Assembly: GCA_045545635.1 (NCBI GenBank)
Contig: JAZQBI010000069.1
Location: forward strand, 14,698 to 78,697
From: RGIG8748 sp045545635
GTDB taxonomy: Bacteria > Bacillota > Clostridia > UMGS1810
DNA length: 64,000 bases
Direction of reading: 5' to 3'
Shown here: positions 1 to 9,060 of the stretch, in pieces
How positions within the stretch are numbered: the stretch's first letter is position 1
Layout of the letters: each line of letters opens with the position of its first letter
Notes under the pieces: generated by a model
What the model was told of the DNA's origin: nothing
The model's input: only the letters and a program-made list of their open reading frames with translations
Database searches by the model: none
Program-made: the position numbers and the translations under genes

Positions 1-995
1 TCGTTGAGAGTCTGGGGATTGGAAAGTCCCTCGGTACCGTAGCCGTCAATTTCCAGAAGAATCTGGTCTATGGAGGAATAGGACTTTATGGATACAATAA
101 GTGCCAGAAGAAGGGATATCACTATTGTTATAATGAGCCAGAGAACAATGTACATACCCATTTCTACTGTATAGGTTTCCCCTGCGGGAATGGCAAGATT
201 TATGTATATGCCGTTGGGATTGGAAGCCAGATAAAATATGTTTTTTCTGGACTGACTTGAGCTTTCCGCAGGGTATGATATATATCGCTTATCCATATCG
301 CCACGGGAGAAAAACACCTTTTTTCCACCGTCGCAAAAACGTGCGGAAATATTCCCCAGATCAGGGGGCAAAAGCATATCTCCCGAAATATCAAATATAA
401 GGACACCCTGCACTTTGTTCTTGAAAAACACATTGTAGCATATATAGAAGTTTTTTCCGTCCTTTCCCGGCAGAAAGAAGCTGTCCTTGTCAGAACGAAG
501 CTTGCCGTACCACGGCTCTTCCGAAAATCTGTCTATATAGTTGTTTGTTCCCATAGACAAAACATATCCGCAGCTTTTGGAGTACACTGTTATGCTGTTG
601 ATGGTATTGGATATTTCCGCAAAGTCGTCTATGAGCTTATCAAGGTCTTTGAGCTCATTTATCTGAAAGTACATATCATCCAGACTTTTTATCTGAAAAA
701 ACATAGATGCACCGGTTCTCTGAATAATGGTCATATATGCTCTGGTAGTTTCGTCCATAATATTTACCAGGTTGTTTTCCACTGTCATAAAGCTCTGCCT
801 TGCCGACATCTCAGAACGCAGATTGAGATTTTTGTAGTAGAAGGAAGCCATTATGGTATTGAAAATAAAAAAAGGAACAAGAAAAACAACCAAAAAAAGT
901 TTGCAGTAGTAGTAGAATATACTATTTTTCTTGAAAATCCTTACATTCCGGAAGTAATTTTCAAAAAGAGATCGCAACTTCTTTATTATGTTCAT
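1..995 (-). CDS. YesM-type membrane sensor histidine kinase (C-terminal part beyond the window)
   Basis: Reading the minus strand from an ATG at 995 gives 331 codons with no stop, running off the left edge. A first membrane segment lies at about residues 30-50 (rich in F, L, V), followed by about 230 extracytoplasmic residues of the dCache type and a second membrane segment near 280-302; the HAMP and kinase domains would lie beyond position 1. The start overlaps the stop of the downstream-listed response regulator by 4 bases (ATGA), so the two genes are translationally coupled, the usual YesN-YesM layout of Gram-positive sugar-sensing systems. The family senses extracellular oligosaccharides or their binding proteins; the ligand here cannot be read, but the neighbouring arabinofuranosidase and sugar permeases suggest a plant glycan. 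The kinase activity itself is inferred from layout, since the catalytic part is not visible. Confidence 0.8.
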   Translation of the reverse strand, partial: MNIIKKLRSLFENYFRNVRIFKKNSIFYYYCKLFLVVFLVPFFIFNTIMASFYYKNLNLRSEMSARQSFMTVENNLVNIMDETTRAYMTIIQRTGASMFFQIKSLDDMYFQINELKDLDKLIDDFAEISNTINSITVYSKSCGYVLSMGTNNYIDRFSEEPWYGKLRSDKDSFFLPGKDGKNFYICYNVFFKNKVQGVLIFDISGDMLLPPDLGNISARFCDGGKKVFFSRGDMDKRYISYPAESSSQSRKNIFYLASNPNGIYINLAIPAGETYTVEMGMYIVLWLIITIVISLLLALIVSIKSYSSIDQILLEIDGYGTEGLSNPQTLN

Positions 996-2200
996 TCATC
1001 GTCCCTCACAAATTTGTTTTTGTATTCTGCAGGAGTCATATTGTATTGTTTTTTGAACTTCTCGTAAAAGTTACCCATATGGTTATATCCAACCATTTCG
1101 CATACATCGTTCACTTTGAGGCTCTTTTTTTCCAGAAGCTTTGCCGCATTGGTTATGCGTATCTGGGTAAGCATATCTATAAACCGCTTTCCGGTTATTT
1201 TCTTGAAATAAGTGCTGAAATACGACGGTGACATATACACATAGTCAGCAACCTCTTTCATGGAAAGGTCCTTTGAAAAGTTCTGTTGCATATACATAAC
1301 CGCCTTGGCTATGGTGCGGTTTTCTATTGCTGTTTCGGACTGAACCGGACGGGAGGATTCCACAAGCTCCTGAATATTTCCGTAGGACCTGCGGTAGTTT
1401 ACGGAAAGACTCATACCAAAGATTTCCTCCAATGTGGACATTAGCCGTATTTCAAAATCTCCTACAGTTTTTTCGGTATTTGTGTTCTTTTTGTGTATGA
1501 CAATCCACACTATATTTCCGTAGGCGTAGTTCGCCAGAGAGAAATAGGCATCCTTTGTTTCAAAGGGTACGGCATTGCTTATTGCATAGTAGAGCTTGAG
1601 TGCACTGTATTTCCATGTTTTTTCCACAAAAGTATCGAAATTCTCTATGTGAAATTTAACAACGGACAAGGATGAATCAACATCTGCGGGAGATATGCCA
1701 AGTTCCACAAGAGCCTTGTCGGTTTGCTCGCGGTTTTCATCATATTGATACAGCAGATTTGAAAAGAACTCAAGGCGTTTTCCGAGAATCTCCTCGGAGG
1801 AAAACTCCGAGTATCCTGTCGCAGCACGAAGATTCTCCTCAAGTGAACGCAGAAGGTCCACCAACTTTTGGAAATCAAGGGGTTTTGTAAGGTAGTCAAC
1901 CACATTGCGGTAGCGTATTGCCTGCCTTGCAAACTCGAAATTTCTGAATGCACTGAGCAGTATTATTTTTATGTTCGGAAGTTCGTTTTCGCATATTCTG
2001 ACAATTTCAAGTCCGTCGGGCTCTTCCATAGCTATGTCGGTAAGTATCACATCAACATGATTATTGTGAGCATATTCCATAGCCTTGCGGCTGTCGGTAA
2101 AAATTTCCGCAAGTTCAAATCCCAGACTGTTCCAGGGTATTATTTCTTTTATGGATTCCACAACCACGGGGTTGTCGTCAATGGCTATTATTCTGAACAT
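992..2200 (-). CDS. AraC-type two-component response regulator (YesN-like)
   Basis: The 402-residue protein starts with a receiver domain: acidic pair D8-D9, phospho-acceptor D55 in the ILTDIAM stretch, and the switch lysine K106 in YLTKP. A middle region of about 150 residues follows, and the last 100 residues form an AraC double helix-turn-helix ending in the typical GY-x-x-x-x-NF-x-x-x-FKK-x-x-x-x-TP-x-E-Y pattern. It is coupled by a 4-base overlap to the kinase gene. It faces the GH127 and permease genes across a 191-base intergenic region holding two 21-bp-spaced repeats that could be its binding sites. It is clearly paralogous to the regulator at 33323-34519: both share the receiver, the FET-x-DAY linker stretch and the DNA-binding domain. 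Probable role: activate uptake and use of a plant oligosaccharide. Confidence 0.92.
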   Translation of the reverse strand: MFRIIAIDDNPVVVESIKEIIPWNSLGFELAEIFTDSRKAMEYAHNNHVDVILTDIAMEEPDGLEIVRICENELPNIKIILLSAFRNFEFARQAIRYRNVVDYLTKPLDFQKLVDLLRSLEENLRAATGYSEFSSEEILGKRLEFFSNLLYQYDENREQTDKALVELGISPADVDSSLSVVKFHIENFDTFVEKTWKYSALKLYYAISNAVPFETKDAYFSLANYAYGNIVWIVIHKKNTNTEKTVGDFEIRLMSTLEEIFGMSLSVNYRRSYGNIQELVESSRPVQSETAIENRTIAKAVMYMQQNFSKDLSMKEVADYVYMSPSYFSTYFKKITGKRFIDMLTQIRITNAAKLLEKKSLKVNDVCEMVGYNHMGNFYEKFKKQYNMTPAEYKNKFVRDDE

Positions 2201-2267
2201 AGTTCATCCTCCGCAAGTAAATAGCTTTGTAATTATAGTTTACCACGGATTATTTGTTTTTTGTATG

Positions 2268-2300
2268 CGTTTTTTTTGGTTTTTGTGTCGTTTTTTTTGG
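2268..2300. promoter_or_regulatory. Two direct repeats spaced 21 bp, candidate AraC-type regulator site
   Basis: CGTTTTTTTTGG occurs at 2268-2279 and again at 2289-2300, exactly 21 bp (two helical turns) apart. This is the spacing AraC-family activators usually need. The pair lies between the divergent response regulator and GH127 genes, 18 bp upstream of the GH127 -35 element. Similar A-tract plus CG repeats occur at 4368-4397 and 34617-34653. Binding is inferred. Confidence 0.5.
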
Positions 2301-2317
2301 CACTTTTCTGCCCCGTG

Positions 2318-2347
2318 TTGAAAATCGCCAATGCCATATGCTATATT
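2318..2347 (+). promoter_or_regulatory. Probable sigma-A promoter of the GH127 gene
   Basis: TTGAAA at 2318-2323, an 18-base spacer, and TATATT at 2342-2347, about 45 bases before the start codon. Position just downstream of the repeat pair fits an activated promoter. Confidence 0.5.
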
Positions 2348-2391
2348 ACTATAGTAGATTAATTCAGCCAATATGTCAAGGAGTGAAAATC

Positions 2392-4359
2392 ATGAGAAGT
2401 TTGTATAAACCGATGACAGCCAATTATCCGAGGCTTAACACGGATGTGTTTTTTTCAGATTACGGTAATGAGTTTGATTTTAACGGTCTTATTGGTAAAA
2501 CGATAAAGTATATAGAAGACTTTCAGTTTTTAAATCCCGTTTTGTGGGAGCGGTTTGTTCAGCAGTTTCGTGAGGATGCCGACTTTGAGGGCGGATGGCG
2601 AGGAGAATACTGGGGCAAAAGCATGAGAGGTGCGGCACTGGTTTATTCCTGCACCCGCAATCCCGAACTCTACAAGGCAATGACCGATACCGTGGAGTCC
2701 ATTCTGAAAGCACAGGACAAGGACGGAAGAATATCCAGTTATGCTTCTGCCCATGAGTTTGAAGCATGGGATTTGTGGGGCAGAAAGTATGTTCTTCTGG
2801 GTATGCAGTATTTTCTGGAAATATGCGAAGACGAGGATTTGTACAAAAGAATTGTAAGCTCTATGTGCACTCAGGTTGACTATATAATGACAAAAATAGG
2901 TTACAAGGAAGATGGCAAAAAGCCCATCACAAGTGCCACAAGACATTGGAGAGGCCTGAATTCTTCATCAATTCTGGAGCCTGTTGTCCGTCTTTATTCC
3001 CTCACAGGGGTGGCGAAGTATCTGGATTTTGCCGGATATATAGTTTCCGAAGGCGGCATGGATGTGGCAAACGTCTTTGACCTTGCCTATGAGAAGAAGC
3101 TCAGATTATGGCAGTACCCTGCCACAAAAGCATACGAAATGACCTCCTGCTTTGAGGGACTTCTGGAGTATTACAGAATCACAGGGGAGAAAAGATACAA
3201 AACTGCAATAATAAATTTTGCAGACCTCATCCTTGAGGATGAATTCACGGTAATAGGCACAAGCGGTTGTACCCACGAGCTTTTTGACCATTCCACGGTA
3301 AGACAGGCAAACACAACAAACGGTCTCAAGGCTCAGGAAACCTGCGTAACGGTTACTCTTATGAAGTTTTTCTGGCAGCTCACACTTCTTACGGGTGATG
3401 CAAAATATGCCGATGCATTCGAAAGGTCGATCTACAACGCATACCTTGGTGCCGTAAATACCCAAAAGGTTATAGAGCCGTCCATAAGGGCAACCTTTCC
3501 CGATGATGTGCTGGAGCCTCTTCCTTTTGACAGCTACAGCCCCCTTACTGCCGGAACAAGAGGAAACGGTGTAGGCGGTCTTATGAAAATGAGCGACGGA
3601 CACTATTACGGATGCTGTGCATGTATCGGCGGAGCAGGTCTTGGTATTGCGGCAAAGATGGCGGTTCTGGCTGGAAGAGATTCTATTGTAATAAATCTGT
3701 ATATAAACGGAACGATAAAGACATATTCACCAAGCGGAAAGGAAGTTGTCATAAGAATAAATACAGACTATCCGAAATACGGAAATGTGGAAATTACCGT
3801 TTGTACAGATGAAGAATTTCCTCTTTTTGTAAGAAACCCCAAGTGGAGCAAGAATACAACTGTAAAGGTAAACGGCAAAAACATTGATTGCGAAGCCGGT
3901 TACACAAAGGTTGACATAAAAGGGGAAACTGTGATTGAGCTGGATTTTGATATGTCAACATATGTTATTTATCCGGAAGGCTACGGCTCTCAGGTACTTA
4001 TGAATGAGGTTATATGGGGCTACAACTATGTAATCCCCAACTTTGACGAGGAGGATCCTCTTGCAAAGTATCACATTGCACTAAGCAGAGGTCCGCTTGT
4101 TCTTGCGGCAGAAAACCGTCTTGGTTACAGTGTGGACGATTCCTTTGATATCAGAATAGAATCCGACGGTACGGTGGATGCAAAAATCCCCTCCGTAGCT
4201 ACAGCTCCCTATGAAAATATTCTGGAGGTTACAGTTCCGCTAAAGGATGGCGGCGAGATGACGCTTACGGATTATGCCTCTGCAGGAAAACTCTGGAATG
4301 AGGAGAGCAAAATGGCTGCATGGATAAAAACAAACACACCCCGTCCCGAAAAAAACTGA
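2392..4359 (+). CDS. GH127/DUF1680-family beta-L-arabinofuranosidase, cytoplasmic
   Basis: I chose ATG 2392 because AAGGAGTG lies 7 bases upstream; a longer frame upstream encodes a low-complexity phenylalanine-rich stretch with no ribosome binding site. The 655-residue protein has the (alpha/alpha)6 barrel plus C-terminal beta domains of DUF1680 proteins. Residues matching the zinc-thiolate centre known from Bifidobacterium HypBA1 are present: an E-T-C motif (E316, C318) and a paired cysteine (C408-C409), one of which is the nucleophile in characterised members. There is no signal peptide, so it acts on imported oligosaccharides, releasing L-arabinofuranose from pectin or arabinogalactan side chains. 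It probably forms a transport-and-hydrolysis unit with the two permeases downstream, although those have their own possible promoter. GH146 also belongs to this fold, so the exact family is less certain than the fold. Confidence 0.88.
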   Translation: MRSLYKPMTANYPRLNTDVFFSDYGNEFDFNGLIGKTIKYIEDFQFLNPVLWERFVQQFREDADFEGGWRGEYWGKSMRGAALVYSCTRNPELYKAMTDTVESILKAQDKDGRISSYASAHEFEAWDLWGRKYVLLGMQYFLEICEDEDLYKRIVSSMCTQVDYIMTKIGYKEDGKKPITSATRHWRGLNSSSILEPVVRLYSLTGVAKYLDFAGYIVSEGGMDVANVFDLAYEKKLRLWQYPATKAYEMTSCFEGLLEYYRITGEKRYKTAIINFADLILEDEFTVIGTSGCTHELFDHSTVRQANTTNGLKAQETCVTVTLMKFFWQLTLLTGDAKYADAFERSIYNAYLGAVNTQKVIEPSIRATFPDDVLEPLPFDSYSPLTAGTRGNGVGGLMKMSDGHYYGCCACIGGAGLGIAAKMAVLAGRDSIVINLYINGTIKTYSPSGKEVVIRINTDYPKYGNVEITVCTDEEFPLFVRNPKWSKNTTVKVNGKNIDCEAGYTKVDIKGETVIELDFDMSTYVIYPEGYGSQVLMNEVIWGYNYVIPNFDEEDPLAKYHIALSRGPLVLAAENRLGYSVDDSFDIRIESDGTVDAKIPSVATAPYENILEVTVPLKDGGEMTLTDYASAGKLWNEESKMAAWIKTNTPRPEKN

Positions 4360-4367
4360 AAAATAGT

Positions 4368-4397
4368 AAAAAACCGAAATTAAAAACAAAAAAACCG
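4368..4397 (+). promoter_or_regulatory. Two A-tract/CCG direct repeats spaced 21 bp upstream of sugar permeases
   Basis: AAAAAACCG occurs at 4368-4376 and 4389-4397, again with a 21-bp register. The second copy abuts the likely -35 region of the permease promoter, the position expected of an AraC-type activator touching RNA polymerase. Confidence 0.45.
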
Positions 4398-4399
4398 CA

Positions 4400-4428
4400 T
4401 TTTATTTTTTCGTTAATTATGATATAAT
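4400..4428 (+). promoter_or_regulatory. Possible promoter of the permease operon (good -10, weak -35)
   Basis: TATAAT at 4423-4428 with only a poor -35 (TTTTAT, 4400-4405) 17 bases upstream. A weak -35 next to direct repeats is typical of activator-dependent promoters. Confidence 0.45.
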
Positions 4429-4495
4429 TAGTATTGTGTAGATTTGTTTGCAAAAAGCCGGATAAGAAAAATCATCCGGCAGAATGGAGAAAGTT

Positions 4496-5425
4496 ATGGA
4501 AAATATAATCAAAAAGAAAAAAAGACGTGATCCCAGCACATGGCAGTTATGGTCACTGAGTCTGATTCCTGCGGCTTTGGTTCTTCTTTTCAGCTATGTG
4601 CCCATGTTTGGTATAATAATAGCATTTAAGGACTACAAGTTTGCCAGAGGTATATTCGGAAGCGAATGGAACGGACTTGATAACTTCAAATACCTTCTCG
4701 GTTCAAATACCTTTTTCAGAATTACAAGAAACACTCTTGTTATGAACCTTATATTTATATTTGTAGGTCTTGTTGCTGCGGTTTCTCTTGCAGTTGTTCT
4801 GTACAGACTTACCAGCAGACGTTTTACCAAGGTGTATCAGACAATCCTCATTACACCAAACTTTCTCTCCTGGGTTGTTGTAGCTTACATGGCATATGCA
4901 ATACTTCACCCGCAGAACGGTACCTTAAATCAGCTTCTTGGTGTTTTTGGCATCAAGCCGGTTGACTGGTACGGTGAGCCCGGTGCATGGCCATTCATAC
5001 TGACTGTTGCCAACGTGTGGAAGCATGTAGGTATGAACTCTGTTATTTACTATGCGGCTCTTATGGGGATAGATGCCTCTCTCTTTGAAGCGGCAGAGGT
5101 TGACGGTGCAACATCCCGTCAGGTTACAAGATACATACTTATTCCCTGTATCACAAGCATAATGATTATGCTCACTATCCTCAACATAGGCAGTATTTTC
5201 AGAGCGGACTTCGGTCTCTTCTTCCAGGTACCGAGAAATGTCGGTGCACTCTATGAGACAACGGATGTTATCGATACATACATTTTCCGTTCTCTCCGTA
5301 CAGCAAATACCAATCTGGGTGTTACCACTGCGGTAGGTTTCCTCCAGTCCTTTGTAGGTCTTGTTATGGTTGTTACCACAAACTATATTGTAGGTAAGAT
5401 AGATCCTGACAGCCAGTTATTCTGA
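4496..5425 (+). CDS. Sugar ABC transporter permease, LplB-type (CUT1)
   Basis: I placed the start at ATG 4496 because GGAG at 4486-4489 sits about 6 bases upstream; an ATG four codons earlier lacks a ribosome binding site. The 309-residue protein has a basic N-terminus, six hydrophobic membrane segments, and the cytoplasmic EAA loop that docks the ATPase (EAAEVDGA, then ILIP near residue 205). It matches the LplB group of permeases for oligosaccharides. It is followed after 19 bases by the second permease. No ATPase is in the window; clostridia often use one shared MsmK-type ATPase. The binding protein is probably the lipoprotein at 34783-36219, because none is encoded next door. Confidence 0.9.
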   Translation: MENIIKKKKRRDPSTWQLWSLSLIPAALVLLFSYVPMFGIIIAFKDYKFARGIFGSEWNGLDNFKYLLGSNTFFRITRNTLVMNLIFIFVGLVAAVSLAVVLYRLTSRRFTKVYQTILITPNFLSWVVVAYMAYAILHPQNGTLNQLLGVFGIKPVDWYGEPGAWPFILTVANVWKHVGMNSVIYYAALMGIDASLFEAAEVDGATSRQVTRYILIPCITSIMIMLTILNIGSIFRADFGLFFQVPRNVGALYETTDVIDTYIFRSLRTANTNLGVTTAVGFLQSFVGLVMVVTTNYIVGKIDPDSQLF

Positions 5426-5444
5426 TAAGAAAGGAGATACAGAT

Positions 5445-6338
5445 ATGACTACTGCAAAAATTGCTAAAATCAAAAGAATGCAGATAGGAAGAAAGATTTT
5501 TCTCGCCTTACTGTGTGCTGTTGTTGTATATCCTTTGTGGATGCTTATATCCGTTTCCCTTTCGTCGGAAGCTGATATTTCCAAATACGGCTATCTTCTT
5601 ATTCCCAAAAAAGTTGATTTTGCCGCATACAAATATGTGTTTTCAAACCCAACGGCTATTATAGATGCGTACAAGGTAACATTCTTTTTCTCGGTTGTTT
5701 CTATGGCGCTTTCCGTGATTTTGCAGTCTATGATAGCATACCCTCTCTCCAAGAAAACATTTAAGGCAAAGAGAGGTCTTTCTTTCTATCTTTACTTTAC
5801 AATGCTCTTTGGCGGCGGTATGGTACCTACATACATACTTCTTACCCGCTATCTTCACCTTGATGATACAATCTGGATATACATTCTTCCCGCACTTATA
5901 AGTCCCTGGAATGTGTTTATGATGCGTACGTTCTTCTCGCAGATTCCCTACGAAATTTCTGAGTCGGTACTGGTTGACGGCGGTAATGAATATATTATAT
6001 ATGCAAAGTTTATACTGCCTCTTTCCAAACCCGTGCTTGCAACCATCGCTCTTCTTACCTTCCTTGGTAAGTGGAATTCCTGGTCAGAATCTATGCTCTA
6101 CATAAATAACCCCAAGCTCTACAGCCTGCAGTTCCTCCTGCAGGAAATTATGCAGAAGGTAGAGATGCTCCAGAACTCCAACATCGGTATGAATGTACAG
6201 CTCGATGTTTCCGATATTCCATCGGAAACTGCCCGTATGGCAATGGCAATGGTAGTTGCCGGACCTGCACTTATTGTGTTCCCATTCTTCCAGAAGTATT
6301 TTGTAAAGGGACTAACAGTAGGTTCCGTGAAAGGTTAA
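5445..6338 (+). CDS. Sugar ABC transporter permease, YtcP/MalG-type (CUT1)
   Basis: The 297-residue protein is the second inner-membrane subunit of the same importer, with six predicted membrane segments and an EAA-like loop (ESVLVDGGNEY, then ILP). A strong AAAGGAGAT ribosome binding site precedes the ATG by 8 bases. C-terminal features (FFQKYFVKGLTVGSVKG) are the hallmark end of this permease group. Together with the preceding LplB-type protein it forms the heterodimeric channel for an oligosaccharide, presumably arabinose- or uronate-containing given the GH127 gene just upstream. A strong hairpin terminator follows 90 bases downstream, closing the unit. Confidence 0.9.
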   Translation: MTTAKIAKIKRMQIGRKIFLALLCAVVVYPLWMLISVSLSSEADISKYGYLLIPKKVDFAAYKYVFSNPTAIIDAYKVTFFFSVVSMALSVILQSMIAYPLSKKTFKAKRGLSFYLYFTMLFGGGMVPTYILLTRYLHLDDTIWIYILPALISPWNVFMMRTFFSQIPYEISESVLVDGGNEYIIYAKFILPLSKPVLATIALLTFLGKWNSWSESMLYINNPKLYSLQFLLQEIMQKVEMLQNSNIGMNVQLDVSDIPSETARMAMAMVVAGPALIVFPFFQKYFVKGLTVGSVKG

Positions 6339-6368
6339 TTGTAGGGAATGTAAAATAAAGCGCAGACC

Positions 6369-6473
6369 GCTTATAGGCTTATTATTGACATTTCGGTAGT
6401 CTTGAATATAGTAAAATAATAAAAATTAGAAACCTGCAAATTTGCAGGTTTCTGTTATTTTTAGCCTATAAGC
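6369..6473. repeat. 11-bp inverted repeat flanking the permease terminator
   Basis: GCTTATAGGCT at 6369-6379 is the exact reverse complement of AGCCTATAAGC at 6463-6473, with the terminator hairpin between them. It could be an outer stem or the edge of an inserted repetitive element. Confidence 0.5.
6428..6462 (+). terminator. Rho-independent terminator of the permease genes
   Basis: A perfect 26-base palindrome at 6428-6453 (AGAAACCTGCAAA and its complement) is followed by GTTATTTTT. Confidence 0.8.
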
Positions 6474-6559
6474 TCTAAGCGAACTTCACCTCTCGACGTG
6501 CCCTCGCACGCCTTCGGGTACCCCTCGCAAGACAAGCTTGCTTCGGTTCAGTTCGCTTA
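6474..6559. repeat. Multi-branched palindromic element
   Basis: An outer inverted repeat TAAGCGAACT (6476-6485) / AGTTCGCTTA (6550-6559) encloses at least three smaller palindromes: CGTGC/GCACG (6497-6501, 6506-6510), GGGTACCC (6516-6523), and GCAAG/CTTGC (6527-6531, 6537-6541). No credible coding frame with a ribosome binding site lies here. The shape suggests a cruciform-like or structured-RNA repetitive element. Confidence 0.55.
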
Positions 6560-6604
6560 TTCTGCATCTTTTTTTACATTCCCTTTTTCGGCAGGAGCAA
6601 AAGA

Positions 6605-6675
6605 CACTCCACCTCATCACCGCCTATGGCGGAGCCTCTCCTCAAGGAGAAGCCTTTCCCTGTCCTGCAAGGGGT
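6605..6675. repeat. REP-like intergenic repeat with two small hairpins
   Basis: CCACCTCATCACCGCC-TAT-GGCGGAG followed by CTCCTCAAGGAG and GCCTTTCCCTGTCCTG resembles the CACCTCATCxx / CCTCAAGGGGAAGGC type of dispersed palindromic repeat I associate with many clostridial genomes. That resemblance is from memory; only one copy is visible in this window. Confidence 0.4.
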
Positions 6676-6740
6676 TATTTTAAGTGTTGGTTGTTAAGGC
6701 TATCTTTTTGCTTTCTTATTCCCATATTTTCAATGCGGAA

Positions 6741-6770
6741 TGCAGGGCAGGAGCAAGCTCCTGCCCTGCA
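6741..6770. repeat. Perfect 14-bp inverted repeat with AA loop
   Basis: TGCAGGGCAGGAGC-AA-GCTCCTGCCCTGCA at 6741-6770. It lies just past the end of the SLH gene at 6799 on the minus strand and might stop its transcript, but no U-tract follows on that strand. Confidence 0.6.
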
Positions 6771-6798
6771 AAGGGTTAATTAATCGGTAATCCGGCGG

Positions 6799-9039
6799 TT
6801 AATTGGTTTTGGAGGCTACGATAATACGAACCATACCGCCGGCGCTTGTATCCTTGTCATAAAAAGCTGTAAGCTTGAAGCTATTGGTGTTTATGACTTC
6901 GTTTATGGAGATTATTGTATAATTGTTATCGGAATCTTTGTGATAGACGGTAACATCATCACTTATCTTGTATGTTTTTGAGGGTGTTTTGAGGGTAGTT
7001 TCCGATACAATAGTTATTTCTTCTTTTATTTCGGAAATTGCTTTCATATTCTGGATATTTCCGGAGGCTGTAAGATCAAATTTTGCACCCTGTCCCTTTT
7101 TAACACTGTATAGTATTCCCGATGAGGTATAATTTGATAATTTACCGCCGATGTCGAATTCGTATATTCCGGTAAGATTGAGTCCCATCGACATATTTTC
7201 CGCTTTTCTGATAATTCCGTATGAGTACATATCCCCCGTTACGTCTGCAAGAATAAGGCTCTCTAATTGATTCATGGAGTTTTTCTCACAGTGCAGTATT
7301 TGGTCGGAAGATATTCTTACACCATCCAGCCTTTCCGGAAAAACAGTAATATAATTTGCTTCCTTGTCGGGGTCTGTGGTGGAGACATCAAGAATTTTGA
7401 GAGAATCAGACAGAGCATCACCGCCAAGACTTTTGTTTTTCCAATCAAATATGCCGCTGATTTTAGTGTTTTTGCTTACACTTTCCGGCTTTGCCTTTCC
7501 GTTTTTAAAGGAAAAGCTTTTTACGGAGTTTTTATAGCTTTTGTAATTTTTGTCAGTTTGGTATTCTCGGATTTGACCGTTTGGCAGTACTGCTTTTACA
7601 TACATGGAAGTATATTTGCTCAGATTATCCTTCTGATATTCCCTGGAACCTGTCTCAAATATATATCCGTAAACAAAATCATCAGCTTGGGTATATGTAA
7701 GAACATCGGCAATATCATTCGTTTTTCCAAGGAGCAGAGTTACCGTGTCACCATATTTCAGACTGCCTGAGGAGGAAAGCTTTTTAAAGGCAGAGTCACC
7801 CTCTATTTTGTACTTCGTTCCCGAAACTGTAATATACTCAGGCTCATCTCTGTTTGGTTCTGCGTTTTCGTATATTCCGACAATTTTGTTTGAATATGCA
7901 AAAATCGTATTGAGACCGGAAACATAGTATAAAATATCATTTTCACTTAAATTTTGTATTGAAGAAAGCTCACCGTTTCTAATTACTCTTGCAGATGCCC
8001 ACTCAGGGGAAGTATAACCTGTTTTATAGGTAACGGGGCCGTCGGTATCTCCCTCTTCAAAAATTATATACTTGGAGTCGCATGCATTATTGCAGTGAAC
8101 ATAGAGTACATCACCCATTTTGATTTCGGATATTTTATTGCTGTATACGGTTTTGGTATCGTCCTCGTAAACTGAAGTATCAGACGGAACAGACAGGGTT
8201 TCCATATTACCGTTATTGTATGTTATAATATCATTTCCAAGCTTTGAATATACAACGTGCTTTTCGGGTTTGTCTGATGGGTTATCGGGCACAAAGCCTA
8301 CAATCGTATCGCCATTTTCCACAAACATATCACCATGAAGACCTGTTATTTCCACTGAAAGAGGTTTCTCTATACTGAAGGTTCCCTTGGAGGTGTAAAT
8401 CTCCTTCTTGTTGGTATCGCTAAGGGATATCAGTATGGAATCCTCAATTATTTCGGTATCAAAAATAGTCAGGAGCTTCCCGTTTGAATTTTTGATTTTT
8501 GTGCCGAGTGTGTTGTAGATGAGTGCGGCTGCCTTTTCCCTTGTTAATTCTTCACCGGGTTTTGCATTTGTACCATCAGAAATGCCAAGGTTTTCGGCAA
8601 GTCCCAGTTGTCCGTAAGGCCAGGAATTTCCAAAGTCATCATCTGTATATCCCAAAACTCTCAGGAGCATAGTTACCGCTTCTTCGTAGCTGACAAAGTT
8701 ATCAGGTCTGAAGGTTGAGTCCGTGTAGCCCTTGCAAAAGCCGTTATCAACTCCTGCCTTTATATAGGGAGATGCCCAGTATGTGGCGGGGACATCGCTG
8801 TAGGGTGAGGTTTTCAGTCCCGTTGCCACGGTGTTTCGAAACTCTGATGCGGCAACCGCCATCTTGACAAATTCGGCTCTTGTAACCTTTTTATCAAGAT
8901 GAAGGTTGCCGTTTTCGTCTCCGTTCATTATATCCAGCACAGAGAGAAGCTCCGTGACTTTGTCTTGGGAGGAGGCTAGTGCGGTAACAGATGTAAAAGT
9001 AACCGCCAGAGCAAGGATTGGTATAATAATTTTTTTCAC
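6799..9039 (-). CDS. Secreted protein with three N-terminal SLH domains, end of an export operon
   Basis: The 746-residue protein has a signal peptide (residues 1-23, MKKIIIPILALAVTF... ending ALA-SS), then three S-layer homology units at about 28-75, 80-140 and 142-190, each with the TRAEF/F-x-P-x-x-x-x-x-x-x-E-A pattern. SLH domains hold proteins to the secondary wall polymer. The remaining 550 residues are beta-rich and unrecognised; the layout (N-terminal SLH plus a long unknown body) matches the proteins at 29243 and 44369. It starts 21 bases after the MacB-like permease gene on the same strand, so it is most likely cotranscribed with the exporter. The coupling suggests a wall-anchored accessory or substrate of that pump, which is inference. 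Confidence 0.85.
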   Translation of the reverse strand: MKKIIIPILALAVTFTSVTALASSQDKVTELLSVLDIMNGDENGNLHLDKKVTRAEFVKMAVAASEFRNTVATGLKTSPYSDVPATYWASPYIKAGVDNGFCKGYTDSTFRPDNFVSYEEAVTMLLRVLGYTDDDFGNSWPYGQLGLAENLGISDGTNAKPGEELTREKAAALIYNTLGTKIKNSNGKLLTIFDTEIIEDSILISLSDTNKKEIYTSKGTFSIEKPLSVEITGLHGDMFVENGDTIVGFVPDNPSDKPEKHVVYSKLGNDIITYNNGNMETLSVPSDTSVYEDDTKTVYSNKISEIKMGDVLYVHCNNACDSKYIIFEEGDTDGPVTYKTGYTSPEWASARVIRNGELSSIQNLSENDILYYVSGLNTIFAYSNKIVGIYENAEPNRDEPEYITVSGTKYKIEGDSAFKKLSSSGSLKYGDTVTLLLGKTNDIADVLTYTQADDFVYGYIFETGSREYQKDNLSKYTSMYVKAVLPNGQIREYQTDKNYKSYKNSVKSFSFKNGKAKPESVSKNTKISGIFDWKNKSLGGDALSDSLKILDVSTTDPDKEANYITVFPERLDGVRISSDQILHCEKNSMNQLESLILADVTGDMYSYGIIRKAENMSMGLNLTGIYEFDIGGKLSNYTSSGILYSVKKGQGAKFDLTASGNIQNMKAISEIKEEITIVSETTLKTPSKTYKISDDVTVYHKDSDNNYTIISINEVINTNSFKLTAFYDKDTSAGGMVRIIVASKTN

Positions 9040-9060
9040 AAATGGTTCATCCTTTCAGTT

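Noticed and set aside
2254..2391. N-terminal extension of the GH127 protein
   Set aside because: The extra 46 residues are a Phe/Val-rich stretch over the regulatory repeats and promoter, with no ribosome binding site; the downstream ATG has a strong one.
6498..6783. Small plus-strand reading frames
   Set aside because: They run through palindromic repeats, have no ribosome binding site, and give low-complexity protein.
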